From: Chrysogorgia sp. JL179-B06
Lineage: Eukaryota; Cnidaria; Anthozoa; Scleralcyonacea; Chrysogorgiidae
Direction of reading: 5' to 3'
Assembly (NCBI GenBank): GCA_035772405.1
Contig: JAYKKM010000439.1
Span: 7,451,501-7,515,500, forward strand
DNA: 64,000 bases
The notes below the pieces were generated by a model. The model ran no database searches, was not told the origin of the DNA, and saw nothing but the letters and a program-made list of their open reading frames with translations. Position 1 is the first letter of the stretch; every line of letters starts with the position of its first letter. Position numbers and translations under genes: made by a program. Below are positions 38,702 to 50,314 of the stretch, in pieces.

Positions 38702-39069
38702 TCCGTTTTTATGCCAGCTTCACCGGCGCCCGCGTGCGTACTTTCGTCGATCCTTTCTCACGCTTATACTGGCCGAATAGCAATCGTCCCGCTATCGCTT
38801 CTCGGCCTTTTTTGTGGACTTGTGCCAAAAGGTCGAGAAGCGATAGCGCGACATCTACGGACTTTAAAAATTGCCCAGTGCACATTAAACATGTCTACTT
38901 AGACGTAAAACAAGTTGTCTTCTTTTTGGTGTGGCGGTATGTTGGATGCCGTTCAAATTTTCAAACGTATCCCATAATACATTGCGGTCATCGAATCTAA
39001 ATTATTTGATGGATCGAAAAACGCAATTAATCGAATCGCTACATAACCTCGTAATTTACACCAACAAAT

Positions 39070-39130
39070 GTCTACGACCATACCATCGGGAAAGCACCGG
39101 TTCTCGTCTGATCACCGAAGTTAAGCCCGA

Positions 39131-39165
<35 letters not shown>

Positions 39166-39187
39166 GGGAATACCCCGTGTCGTAGAC
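39070..39187 (+). rRNA. 5S ribosomal RNA, copy 81
   Basis: The gene is standard. The downstream spacer is divergent like that of copy 79, with a 3-bp loss near 39236, an altered hairpin and a further deletion near 39363. Next gene +476. Confidence 0.95.
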
Positions 39188-39545
39188 TCCATTTTTATGC
39201 CAGCTTCACCGGCGCCCGCGTGCGTACTTTCGTCGCTTTCTCACGCTTATACTGGCCGAATAGCAATCGTCCCGCTATCGCTTCTCGGCCTTTTTTGTGG
39301 CCTTGTGCCAAAAGGCCGAGAAGCGACAGCGCGACATCTACGGACTTTAAAAGTTGCCCAGTGAACATGTCTACTTAGACGTAAAACAAGTTGTCTTCTT
39401 TTTGGTGTGGCGGTATGTTGGATGCCGTTCAAATTTTCAAACGTATCCCATAATACATTGCGGTCATTGAATCTAAATTATTTGATGGATCGAAAAACGC
39501 AATTAATCGAATCGCTACATAACCTCGTAATTTACACCAACAAAT

Positions 39546-39663
39546 GTCTACGACCATACCATCGGGAAAGCACCGGTTCTCGTCTGATCACCGAAGTTAA
39601 GCCCGATCGGGCGGGGTTAGTACTTGGATGGGTGAGCGCCTGGGAATACCCCGTGGCGTTGAC
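39546..39663 (+). rRNA. 5S ribosomal RNA copy 82, divergent, last of array
   Basis: It carries the same three substitutions as copy 80 (positions 91, 111, 115). Its spacer has the altered hairpin and lacks about 14 bp around the GGTATGTT motif (near 39888). Array homology ends 315 bp downstream at 39978. Confidence 0.85.
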
Positions 39664-39978
39664 TCCGTTTTTATGCCAGCTTCACCGGCGCCCGCGTGCG
39701 TACTTTCGTCGATCCTTTCTCACGCTTATACTGGCCGAATAGCAATCGTCCCGCTATCGCTTCTCGGCCTTTTTTGTGGCCTTGTGCCAAAAGGCCGAGA
39801 AGCGATAGCGCGACATCTACGTACTTTAAAAGTTGCCCAGTGCACATTAAACATGTCTACTTAGACGTAAAACAAGTTGTCTTCTTTTGTTGGATGCCGT
39901 TCAAATTTTCAAACGTATCCCATAATACATTGCGGTCATCGAATCTAAATTATTTGATGGGTCGAAAAACGCAATTAA

Positions 39979-40720
39979 GATCGTTACATTTTGCTCAAAT
40001 TCGAATATTTTCCAAGGGCCCCCTAGAAGTATGTCATCACTTTTGTCTGATATGTTCCCAAATTGGACACCCTATTTCAGAATCCTGGCCACTAACATTT
40101 CTTTTTTTTACCTGTTTCTACTGTTGATGGCTATAGCTGTCTATGTCGGAATCACTATTACTTAGAGTTTCTAGACATGCCTGATGCGTTTTGATATATG
40201 CCGAAACAGCCAAATTTCTTGTTTCCGTACAACTTATTATACTTTACAGCTGGGGCGTTTTCTGAGCCATCCCCCGGTTTTCTAGCTAGGACTTATCCGG
40301 GGAAGGCTAAAAGGGATGACTCAAAAGGACCTTTCTGTTTTTTTCTGTTTTTTATTTCTCGTTAGGTTATGGATAGCTACGGTTAGGGGTAGGTTTAAGG
40401 TTAGGATCAAGGTTAGGATCAAGGTTATGGCTATTTTATTATGCACTAGTACGAGATTTCGAATAACTTGTCGCATATTTTCATTGACGTGCCATACTTG
40501 TTGAAAAGCTGGCGTGTTAGCTTTTCAGTTAGTACACTTGTCAAGGAAAAACTTGTCAAGTTTCCTCTGTCTCGTCCCCAGCCGCTCGCCTACAAATAAC
40601 GAGAGTGGGCGCACGGAAATTTGAGAGGAAGGCTTTATCGCGTTCCCATCAACCATTGCTGGCGCTCTATTGCTTGCAAATCATCAAACGATTCCATGTG
40701 ATAATGGTAAAGTTGCAGAA
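39979..40720. other. Unique AT-rich flank of the 5S array
   Basis: Homology to the array stops at 39978. No gene was recognised here. At 40382-40427 there is a degenerate GGTTAGG/AAGGTTAGGATC tandem resembling telomere-like repeats. At 40540-40562 and 40956-41035 short ACTTGTCAAG / GACAAGTTTTATT motifs recur. A 62-codon frame at 40316 looks spurious. Confidence 0.5.
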
Positions 40721-40911
40721 TTTTTCAATAAGTCACGCATTGTGATGTCATAAGTATGATCATTTACATATTAAACAAATCTTAATATTTCAAGAGTGAA
40801 GTGAGATATGAAAAAGTTGTAAATGGTTAGTCTTTATAGTTTCAAGAGTTCTTTCAAACAAAAGAGTTATTTTACAACTGAATTTTTCATTGCATAGGCA
40901 CTTTAATATAT
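40721..40911 (+). repeat. ~190 bp interspersed repeat, copy A
   Basis: Direct repeat of 41622-41815, starting at TTTTCAATAAGT and ending at GGCACTTTAATAT, with scattered substitutions and small indels. No terminal inverted repeats or coding capacity are visible, so the element type is unknown. Confidence 0.75.
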
Positions 40912-41172
40912 ATAAACTATAATATTAAAGCTCACTGCAAAATGTATTGGCCTGACAAGTTCTATTTGTCAAGTATTATTGACAAGTTTTATTCGCCCGT
41001 ATGAATGAGGAAACTGGACAAGTTTTATTTGCCCGTGTGTTTGAATATAATGAGGAAACCTCTGCCTCCTCCGCAGGCTCTTCTTAATTTGATGTCATTG
41101 GATACAACCACGCACATACACCTGCATTTCAAGTGATTTCATTACATAATCCATAGTCACTAGAATTATATT

Positions 41173-41410
41173 GTCTGGAAACGCGGCAAAGTCTTTGTTC
41201 TATGTTTTTGTTCAGTTTGTGCACTTTCACGGTTACTGAACACATTGTATTTTCTGTATAATGAAGCAGTTATCCAATAGCAACGTTTGGATTTAATGTT
41301 GTTAGAATATTAATAAACCTAAAACAAACGATTTGTGCACCTTCAGGTCCCTCTCAACATGAATCACAGTTCTATTGCTAGCCCCTTTGAAGTTTGCCGC
41401 GTTTCCAGAC
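41173..41410. mobile_element. Possible MITE with 18-bp inverted arms
   Basis: GTCTGGAAACGCGGCAAA (41173-41190) is repeated exactly inverted at 41393-41410, 202 bp apart. Weak similarity extends outward to ACTAG at both sides. Flanking duplications are not clear, so the transposon assignment is tentative. Confidence 0.4.
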
Positions 41411-41621
41411 CATATATTCCATTGACTAGTATGCATAATCTCAAGGATATATCAGTAAATACGTACCTAAAATGAACAGGTTTTGCGATTGGCTATATGG
41501 AACAAAAGTGGTTAGGTTAGGACATTGGTTTCTTTGTGGTTGATTCTATTGTTTTATTGTTTTAATCAACCAATCACAAAACGTGATAGTATAGGTAGGT
41601 GATGACCCGGATATATAAGCG

Positions 41622-42432
<811 letters not shown>

Positions 42433-43245
42433 TGTAATGAAAATCCTTGATAAGCAGATTCTCGTTCGTTGCTTTTGGCTAATTCTTGCCTCGTGTGTAA
42501 TATGGACAATTCTAATCATGGTAAGTGAAGATAAGTGATATTCCTTTAACATGCAGTGAGAATCATAATAAAATAACGCTTGATACCTTTATATATAAGA
42601 TAAGGGCCTGGGTACGATGTTGACCAGGTTATCCTCACTAGATTACCAGTTATAATAGGTAAATGTCAAATGCTCTTGGATTACCAATAATGGATAATTC
42701 CACAACAGTAAATTGTAGGATTCTAGAACACCCTAAGTAACCCTAATCCTAACCCCCGGTTATATGGTGCGTATATGGCTGCGAATAGCACAGAATATTG
42801 GGAAAGGTGTCTGAAGTGTTATTGCAATTTAAATTTAAATTAAGTTATCATTTTCTCCGGAAAATCTGACTGTAGCATGAGCTACAGTTGCTACCCTCTA
42901 GATATATCCGCCCCTGTATAAAGACATGGGAACATTAAACTGTTCAGAGTGAAATATAACGCCAAGGGCAATTAAGGTGGTCGTAGGCAGTCCAAATAAG
43001 AGATATTTGTGCCCATCCCCGGGCATTAGACAATTTTGTGGGGAAATGGTTATATCCACACCTTGGGGAAAGACGCAGTGTGCCAATTAAGGTCCCACAC
43101 CTGTACACAAAATTTGGGTCTATAAAGCTCCCACCCCGGGGCCAAATATTATATGTTACACAAGATTGCATGATTCAAGTTCTACAACAACAAGAATATA
43201 AAAGGTTTATTAAATGCACCATGACAAAAATGTTTTCGAAGGCCC
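42433..43245. other. Intergenic, no gene recognised
   Basis: Holds a telomere-like stretch (CCCTAAGTAACCCTAATCC at 42730-42748, then TAACCCCCGG). Overlapping short frames on both strands at 42898-43250 show no family resemblance. Confidence 0.4.
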
Positions 43246-43407
43246 GGTGATGGCTCTGGGGGGCACAGCTCATGGAATTGATTGATATATACATAACACT
43301 CCTTCAGGCCGGTTCAGCAAAACTAAGAAGTTTTTGCACGGCTCCAAGGAAGACCATGTTCTGTGATTGGATTCCGTGGTTAAATAAAATCTTTATTATT
43401 ATTATTA
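43246..43407 (+). mobile_element. LINE-like 3' end with (ATT)n tail
   Basis: Ends in CCGTGGTTAAATAAAATC followed by (TTA)n. The ending resembles that of the LINE at 56521-58003 (CCGTGTTTAAATAAAATT followed by (TCTA)n), suggesting a related, severely 5'-truncated LINE copy or a LINE-mobilised SINE. No coding sequence is left. Confidence 0.45.
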
Positions 43408-45499
43408 GTTCATTATAGTTCGAGCACGCGAGTATTCGTCAGCTAAAATACACCATGCATCTGCTTAGCATGTAACTGGAAGCCTGCCCAGACGAGAGGA
43501 CTAACACGAGAATTCCGTTGCGTTCTTGATTAGTTTGTCTATGACAAGCACTCATAAGCGTTAAAATAACAGACGTTAACACGCAGTCTAGCTAAATCAG
43601 TTCGGCATTTTTTATTAAGTACGCTATTCTCTAATAAAGGTATGTACTTTTCATGCATGTGGCAATGGAAGGAGATGGAAGATCAAATGAACAATCATTC
43701 CCAACATAGTGGGAACGATTTATAGCCACTTTTGACGTACACGATACAGTTAATATTCAAACGATGTTCGGTAAGATCTTGATGATTAAAAACACAACAC
43801 GATGATTAAAAATCACGATCGTTATCTAAAACAATGGACATAATTATGTGTTGTATACAACAGCGTTGTCCGCTTAAGAAGATTAACTGGATTGTACCAT
43901 TCAAGTTATAATTAAAATTGTCATAACTATAGCGTTAAATAACTTCAACATGAGAAAAAGAACAAACGTTTAGGTAAATATCCACAGAACAATTCATAAA
44001 TAAACGTTCTAACAGAACGAGTTCAAGTTTTGAATGCACCAATATTTAACGAAAAAACATTGATTTTGTGGCTTGCATGATACATGTATATTGTTGACTT
44101 GCATATATATATTACAAAGACACAAAACCTTTTAATTGCTAATTACAATTATATATATTCAGTTATATTAACACGATCGGACGTGAGCCAATAAAAATTT
44201 CTGTTCACAATATTGATCTCATCATTAAATTGTCTTTTATGAATACATTTTACCAAGATACAACATAAAAAGTTAAACAAGATTTGATACTATTTTGCGA
44301 CATTCTGTACCCCAAAAACCGAGAATTACAGAATGAGAAATGAAAGGGCTACCCCCAAGCGGCAAAAGAAGACCTGTTGACATGGTATCCCGCATGTTGA
44401 GTTGTTTCATAAATAATTCTATAAGCCTATAAAAAGCTCGCAATCAAAGTGCCAATGGTAAATCACCAAAAGGAACAGCTGGCGATGAAAAAATAAGACT
44501 AATATGTATTCACTCAACAACATCGACCCAGCCAGGTTTTAGCAGAGATGTATTTTATTTCGTAATGACATCTTGCTTACACAAAGACCAAATGATGAAA
44601 GTGATTGATTTAAAATAACACGACATTCTTTCAACATTTTCAACATGCATGCAGTGTACACGTCGTTCGACTCGTTCGACTCGTTTGTTCGTACTCGGTC
44701 TTTGCATGATAAATCTCATAGAAAACTCGTCTCACAGTCAGGTTATTGTTCTTTCAATAATTAAACACTACGAATACGGAGAGCTTTCCCATCAAGCTCC
44801 TGATATAAACAAACAGCACTCATTGAGTCAACGAAATAGAGTTGGTTGTTGTGCTTATATCAACAAGTTTGTCCATGTAGCAGATATATGAAGACGAGTA
44901 TTTTGTTACAGTCGATAGTGTATACTCCCAAGCAAGCAGTGCATGTAAATGATTCTTACTGGAATAAAGTGCAATAAAAGTGCAATGAATATATACTGAA
45001 TCAGATAAAGCGCAAAAAGACGACAGAATAAATATTTGCGTTAATGCTTCATACTGACAGAACTCAAAAATATTATTCTAAGGGCCATATTTCGTATCTT
45101 TCCTGAACTTTTATTACACATCATTGCGGCAGTTCACAGAATGAAAACCCAACCCCGGTGATCGGCGGAAAATAAAACGTTGCATGGTGATAAAGTGTGA
45201 GGGAACAAATTTATCAATAGATATATACACTATCAGTTCAAGTCATCGTCGGCATCAGACAACATTAAAGGTTTAGATGGACTGAGTTGATAGTGGGCAT
45301 AGTTGATAATAGATATCTACAGGCTTTCAACCCTCATGCAGAGATCAAATTAATTTAAACATATCCACGGCTGTGATAAAACAGTGGGACATTTCAAAAG
45401 AGGAAACCTGTAATTTGGCTAACGCTCAAAGTTAAATCAATGCGCAGCGACTTTGAATCAATGAAGAGCTACCAATTGTGAGGATCTTGAACCGTAGTT
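43408..45499. other. AT-rich intergenic region upstream of the GPCR
   Basis: About 2.1 kb with no recognised gene, tRNA or repeat. It presumably contains the promoter and any 5' non-coding exons of the receptor. An 80-codon frame at 44649 has no family signature; it spans a short GTTCGACTC tandem at 44668-44686. Confidence 0.4.
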
Positions 45500-46987
45500 A
45501 TGAATTCTACAGACGATAACGCAGCAGAGGAGCCATTCGCGTTGAAGATTGTTCTCCGTTTGTTTTACGTTTTGGTATTTTTTGTTGGTCTCTGTGGTAA
45601 CCTTCTTGTTTGCATCGTTATTGTCCAGCAACGTCGCATGAGGACGGTCATCAATTATTTCACGCTGAATCTAGCACTATCCGACTTGATAGTTGTGATT
45701 ATTTATTTGCCTACACAACTGGCTGCCTATGAAAACAATCAAAACTGGCCACTTGGTAACGTCGGTTGTCGCATCATTTACAGTATCGTACCAGTGTGTC
45801 TGACCGCCTCCATAGCAACATTATTGGTCATCAGCTGTGAACGATTTAGAGGGATCGTTTTTCCTTTCCAACCACGCTTAAGACTTCAAACAGTTCGTAA
45901 AATCATTCTGTTAATATGGTTGGTATCGTTAGTCACAGCAATGCCTTTAATGTTTGTTGCTGGAACAGTACATAAACGAAACAAGGTGTTTTGTGACGAG
46001 CAGTGGCCAACACCAGATTCCACTCGGTTTTACTGGATAGCCATGTTTCTTGTTCAGTATGTCATACCGCTAGTCGTCATGATCGTTCTTTATGGAATTG
46101 CTGGATGGAAAATACAAAGACGTTCCTTCTCCAATTTCGGCTCTCGACGCAGAAGCAATCGCCGTAGCAGCATCAATTCTTCTGCAGAAAGCGCAAGGCA
46201 GCGCCAAAGTCAAAAAATTACTAAACTGCTGATCGCATTAATACTGCTATATTCCTTCTGTATGTTACCACAACATGTCATTTATTTTTGGATAACGTAT
46301 GGTGATTTTTGGCAGTGGAGATATTCACTATACTTGTTTCGTATTTCCAATTTATTCCCAATGGCTAACAGCGCCTTGAACTCCATTGCGTACGGGACAC
46401 TAAAATCAGACTTCAGAAAAGCGTACAAAAAGTTCTTCAAAAGATACAACATTCGATCCTTTAGAAAACATAGCAACAAAAGCTCAAACCAGAATAAATA
46501 CTTGAGAAGAGACAGGATGGAAGCTATTAAGAGAAAACCAGCACAAAATGAATTTCTACTAGCAGATAAATTCTGTCCAATTGTGAGCCCAGAAATGAGC
46601 ACTGAAAATTGCGTGAAAACACCTAATACACTAACTCTACATCTTGATTCTTCTGATTCACAAAGTTGCCTTATCTCAGGAGATAGTACAACGTGCACCA
46701 GTGAATCTCAAGGATCAAAGCAGGAAGACATTGAAACGCAAAGAAATACACAGAGGAAAGATTCAACCACATATAAAGGACCGGAAAAGTTAAACCAAAT
46801 TGAGGAAAATGGTAACCTGATGCACGAAAATGTTCAACCATCAACAGCAGCTGTGCCTGTGGTAGCAACCAACAAAGATGACGCAATTGGAAAAGACTCC
46901 AAGGTGGATCCAAGATGCAATTTAGACACGGATATTGCACTGGATTATATACGTTTACTTGAAAGTGCAAAAGAAACTACTCTTTAA
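45500..46987 (+). CDS. Rhodopsin-class (class A) GPCR, neuropeptide-receptor-like
   Basis: A 495-residue seven-transmembrane receptor in a single exon. TM1 carries N34 (GN motif); TM2 has LALSD with D62; W83 sits in the WPLG loop after TM2; C90 at the top of TM3 should bond with C165 in the second extracellular loop. TM3 ends in E114-R115-F116 (DRY variant). TM4 has W140; TM5 has P190 and Y198; TM6 has FCMLP (252-257 region), where the usual Trp of CWxP is Met255; TM7 has NSIAY (294-298) in place of NPxxY. N2-S-T is a likely glycosylation site before TM1. A long basic, Ser-rich third loop (about 205-238) and a ~180-residue tail rich in Ser/Thr and charged residues follow. It resembles peptide receptors of the NPY/NPFF/orexin/galanin type, but the ligand cannot be assigned. 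The ATG at 45500 leaves a short extracellular N-terminus typical of the class. Confidence 0.88.
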   Translation: MNSTDDNAAEEPFALKIVLRLFYVLVFFVGLCGNLLVCIVIVQQRRMRTVINYFTLNLALSDLIVVIIYLPTQLAAYENNQNWPLGNVGCRIIYSIVPVCLTASIATLLVISCERFRGIVFPFQPRLRLQTVRKIILLIWLVSLVTAMPLMFVAGTVHKRNKVFCDEQWPTPDSTRFYWIAMFLVQYVIPLVVMIVLYGIAGWKIQRRSFSNFGSRRRSNRRSSINSSAESARQRQSQKITKLLIALILLYSFCMLPQHVIYFWITYGDFWQWRYSLYLFRISNLFPMANSALNSIAYGTLKSDFRKAYKKFFKRYNIRSFRKHSNKSSNQNKYLRRDRMEAIKRKPAQNEFLLADKFCPIVSPEMSTENCVKTPNTLTLHLDSSDSQSCLISGDSTTCTSESQGSKQEDIETQRNTQRKDSTTYKGPEKLNQIEENGNLMHENVQPSTAAVPVVATNKDDAIGKDSKVDPRCNLDTDIALDYIRLLESAKETTL

Positions 46988-47288
46988 CAAGTTTAATATT
47001 TTTCACGGAGCAGCCCTAGACTCCCAGAATGCAGGTAGAGCCATATTTGTTATTGTATATGACCCATGTCTATAGTGCATTCGTGATACAAAGGTTGCCA
47101 GGAAAATGGATTTTAGATGCTGCTCATTATGGCATTTAATTAACGGTTAAATATTCATGTTTTATGATGTAATGCGTTATACATTGGTATAACGGTGTAT
47201 ATTTAAAATTTTAAATTGGGGGAATTTAGGCTGATAGGAATGATCGTATATCAAATATTTATATATTCGCTTGAAAATTATTTCGTAT

Positions 47289-47294
47289 AATAAA
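47289..47294 (+). promoter_or_regulatory. AATAAA polyadenylation signal candidate
   Basis: First clear AATAAA downstream of the GPCR stop codon, 302 bp after it, giving a plausible 3' UTR. Confidence 0.45.
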
Positions 47295-47299
47295 GCCTT

Positions 47300-47840
47300 C
47301 TTAATTGCCATGCATTGGAACAAATGTGTTAAAGATCACAATAATAGTTTCAAGTCGTCACTTTGTTGAGGCAATTAACAGTTACTTAGTCCAAACGCTA
47401 TAAGCAAGGAACGCGCGTTAACTAGGGTGCTTTCGTTTACGAATTATTCGTATTATATCAGAATTATGTACTCGCACAGTTAAATCAAGAGAACTTGCGT
47501 TCAGGAATAGAATAGTTGGATTAAATTAGTATTCCAAAATAAAGGGCTGTTGTTTATTATTTCAAAATAAAGCGCTGTAAGGTGAGGCAGCTTGGTAAGC
47601 GGGATGTTTTCTGGCTCGTATCTCGCTAGCTGCCGGCCGGGGTCCATGATTTGATAACAAAAACATCAAAACAACCTATGACACATTCACGTGCATTCGG
47701 TAAGCGGGCCAGTCTGGCTGAGTATTTACATGGGAACAACAACACCCGCAAAGAAAAATTATGTTGTTCTTATTCCGGATACTAATTCTAAACCTACATA
47801 CCCTTAAATCCTTATCGCGAGAGAAGCTTACACCGGAAAT
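47300..47840. other. Intergenic, nothing recognised
   Basis: No coding frame of note and no RNA gene seen. AATAAA also appears near 47540 and 47565. Confidence 0.4.
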
Positions 47841-47900
47841 CAGAAGATTACATGAGGTTCGATCCCTGTCTGATGATTTGAGCTTGACGATCGTCCATGA
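47841..47900 (+). mobile_element. SINE fragment (B-box and 3' core)
   Basis: GGTTCGATCCCTG is a tRNA-type B box, followed within 20 bp by GATTTGAGCTTGACGATCGT. Both are shared with the more complete SINE at 51625-51740. The tRNA A-box part is missing or diverged. Confidence 0.55.
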
Positions 47901-49464
47901 GGGACTTTAAGATCTACGACGCGGCAACCTCGACAACAGGGTCTTCAAAACAAATGCATTCTTCACGCGAAACAAAGAGAATGAATAATTTGTAGTCCTA
48001 AGAATATTCTCAACACCGTCCTCATTCTGTTTACAACGCAACTCTGAGCATTTTCACGTCTTCAGGAAGGCGTGAACTTGCTGATTGGTGAGAGCTGTTC
48101 TCGGCTCAAACACTATAATAATTTTAGCAGAACTGGAGCGTTTTGGAGGTCATAAAACAAGCTTCAAACATCAAATACGCGGTAGTTAATTTACCATGGC
48201 TTATTATATAATTTACGCGGTAGTTAATCATACCATATAATGGCATGGCTGCTTGTTAACGTTTTAAAGGCCGCGTCGTCAAGCCTTGCCGCGGCGTCGT
48301 AGATCTTAGATGTCGCTATTGTATGAACTGACTAGGGAAGAACATTATAGTTGTTTACTAAATAATTGACGTAGAGTGTCGACAAGACACTTGCAAACTG
48401 TGATATTGTTTAAAGCAGGAATAACACCGCGGTGTGATAAGTGTAAATTACCAGACCAAACAAGATAAGTACATGGGAAATACGAGATAATGTATTAATG
48501 TTTTCTAGTTCTTTCTATAATGGAGTAAACATTAAACAATAAACTAAGCAATCGTACGTAGCATCCATGATGCAGGCAACATGTATGAGTAATGTTTTTC
48601 CAAATTGAATAGTAATTCTTGAAACTATTGCGACAAACCTTATACTTGACGACAGATGAAAAGTTCATTAACAGCTAAAAACCAAACAATAAGGTGTAGT
48701 AAATTGAATTTTCGACCATGAATAGAGGAATGTTTCTCCATTTCATGTGGAAATGTTCACCAGTTAGTAAAAAAAGTCTAACATCTCAACAAAACACGCT
48801 ATACACGCATGTATAATTCACTCTTCTAAATACATTACAATAAAATGGTTACACTGGCCGGAGAACCGATAATTGAATTAAAACGCGCTTAATGTGCGAT
48901 TGTGAAATCTAGCAACAAATTGTTTATTTTAGACAACAACTGCAGAGAGCAGAATATAATAACGATAATTACGAAGGTCATGTTTAACGGATAGAAGACC
49001 CTCTTTTAGATAAAGGAAGAAGTTAGGCAGGTGACAAGATTTAAAGGTCGACAGGGTGGTCTAAGTTATAATTACATACCTGCACATTAATGCCAAGACA
49101 CACCGAATGCAATCATATACAATGCGGCAGTGCGAAGTGATTTATCTCAGATACCAACTTTCACAGGAACAGTACACCTTGTCGCATCTGGCCTACAGGG
49201 AACATTCTATTCCCTTCCAGTATTATACGCAATATTCGTTTTTGGTGCTCTCTCTAATTTTGTTTATTATCTCAATGGTCGCCGTCGTGTTGCCGTCTTA
49301 CCATGAATCTCTCTATTGGCGACATCGCGACGGCTTTCAGAAGTAACCTAATCTACTCTATTTCAGACAAACGGATGCTTTATCAGTCTTTCCTAAATTA
49401 GGAATAGAAATCAATAATTTTAAGTAGGGACTAGGGGTCAGACATATTCATTCAAACGTGTTTC
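47901..49464. other. Intergenic, nothing recognised beyond small repeats
   Basis: Contains a near-perfect short palindrome at 48054-48078 and a repeated ACGCGGTAGTTAAT motif (about 48177 and 48224). A 79-codon frame at 49107-49346 has one hydrophobic stretch but no family resemblance. Confidence 0.4.
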
Positions 49465-49699
49465 TTAAAGGGGCAGTGTCACGAGTTCACAACTTGAAAA
49501 ATTCAGGCTGAACTTTTCAAGTTTGTATTTCGATTCATCATGCATGCCAGTGCTCATACGAGCCATTTCTGACCTACTGTATGTGTTCTATAAAGCACTT
49601 TTTCGGCAATTATTTTTTATTAAGCCTTCAAAGTCCTATATGATGCCATATTTTAAATAAAACTTGAGACATGTGCATTTCATGACACTGCCCCTTTAA
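49465..49699. mobile_element. MITE with TTAA flanks (piggyBac-like)
   Basis: A 235-bp element bounded by TTAA, with terminal inverted repeats AGGGGCAGTGTCA(C/T)GA and complement. TTAA duplications are characteristic of piggyBac-superfamily elements. The inner left side can form a hairpin from AACTTGAAAA and TTTTCAAGTT. It has no coding capacity, so it would depend on a transposase elsewhere. Confidence 0.7.
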
Positions 49700-49825
49700 A
49701 TTCAGTATATGAGAGATTATTATAACCATATAGTCACGCTTTACTTTTCGCATATTTATCAAGTTTTTTATCTTTTTTAATAATTAATAATTGATTAATA
49801 ATCCTACATTGCACGGGAGCTAGCA

Positions 49826-49872
49826 ACACGTGGCCATTTTCTAAAGCTAGCGACACGTGGCCATTTTCCATG
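49826..49872 (+). repeat. Short tandem duplication around ACACGTGGCCATTTTC
   Basis: Two adjacent copies of AGCTAGC(A/G)ACACGTGGCCA plus a following T-rich stretch. CACGTG is an E-box, but no promoter is evident nearby. Confidence 0.6.
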
Positions 49873-50016
49873 GCATTCTCCGCGTTCATAATGGGGGCAC
49901 GAAATCATGTAACATGAACAAAATGGTGCAGACTAAAGGCAAGCTGTTGCTGGCTGCAGGCACGATAATTTTTGTGATTATACATTGTAGTTATTAATAG
50001 ATAATTATGGGAATCA

Positions 50017-50079
50017 GCGCAACCTACAGATTAGTGATAATCTGCTGGCAGATTATTCACTAATCTGTATAGGTTGCGC
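50017..50079. repeat. 63-nt near-perfect hairpin
   Basis: GCGCAACCTACAGATTAGTG pairs with its near-complement ending GGTTGCGC, leaving almost no loop. No known small-RNA family was recognised. It may be a MITE remnant. Confidence 0.75.
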
Positions 50080-50225
50080 CCGCAATGTCGCGACATTTGT
50101 TGTTGTGATTTCTATTTTTTGAAAATAATAGTGCGTTTATTGTTACTTTCCTTAAAATAATATATGCATAATAACAATGTATAATGAATGCAATATAATA
50201 ATAATAAAACAATTATTGGACTCCG

Positions 50226-50228
<3 letters not shown>

Positions 50229-50313
<85 letters not shown>

Positions 50314-50314
50314 T
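50229..50314. repeat. (TA)n microsatellite
   Basis: Nearly pure TA tract directly abutting the PLE-end palindrome. Confidence 0.95.

Larger units (their letters stand above)
1..39978 (+). repeat. 5S rDNA tandem array, 82 genes, unit ~486-489 bp
   Basis: Head-to-tail repeats, nearly identical over almost 40 kb. Each unit has an upstream spacer, a 118-nt 5S rRNA gene, a T5 terminator and a ~370 bp spacer with a U2-like hairpin. Unit length depends mainly on the hairpin's right arm: TTA insertion gives 489 bp, TA 488, A 487, none 486. Units 1-32 are mostly 489; units 66-78 are uniformly 486; units 39-58 alternate 486 with a longer form. Rare private variants are a CAG insertion (1231-1233 and 2212-2214), a T/C difference in the GGTAYGTT motif confined to the first ~15 kb, and homopolymer length changes near 7260, 18095, 26370 and 28985. 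The array enters from the left edge and stops at 39978, where the last unit is cut inside its upstream spacer. All genes point the same way. Confidence 0.97.

Noticed and set aside
150..39864. Repeated open frames of 60-150 codons across the 5S array
   Set aside because: They recur once per unit, overlap the 5S gene and spacer in several frames, and change with each 1-3 nt indel. They are shadows of a non-coding tandem repeat.
1..39978. Array considered as a CRISPR or phage-like repeat system
   Set aside because: Units are ~488 bp with no variable spacers, and the core is a eukaryotic 5S rRNA gene.
44649..44891. 80-codon frame upstream of the GPCR
   Set aside because: No family resemblance, and it includes a short tandem repeat; no support as a gene.
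46282..46970. Minus-strand frames of 99-138 codons across the GPCR
   Set aside because: Antisense shadows of the receptor coding sequence.
49107..49346. 79-codon frame with a hydrophobic stretch
   Set aside because: One possible membrane segment, but no homology, context or codon signal to call a gene.
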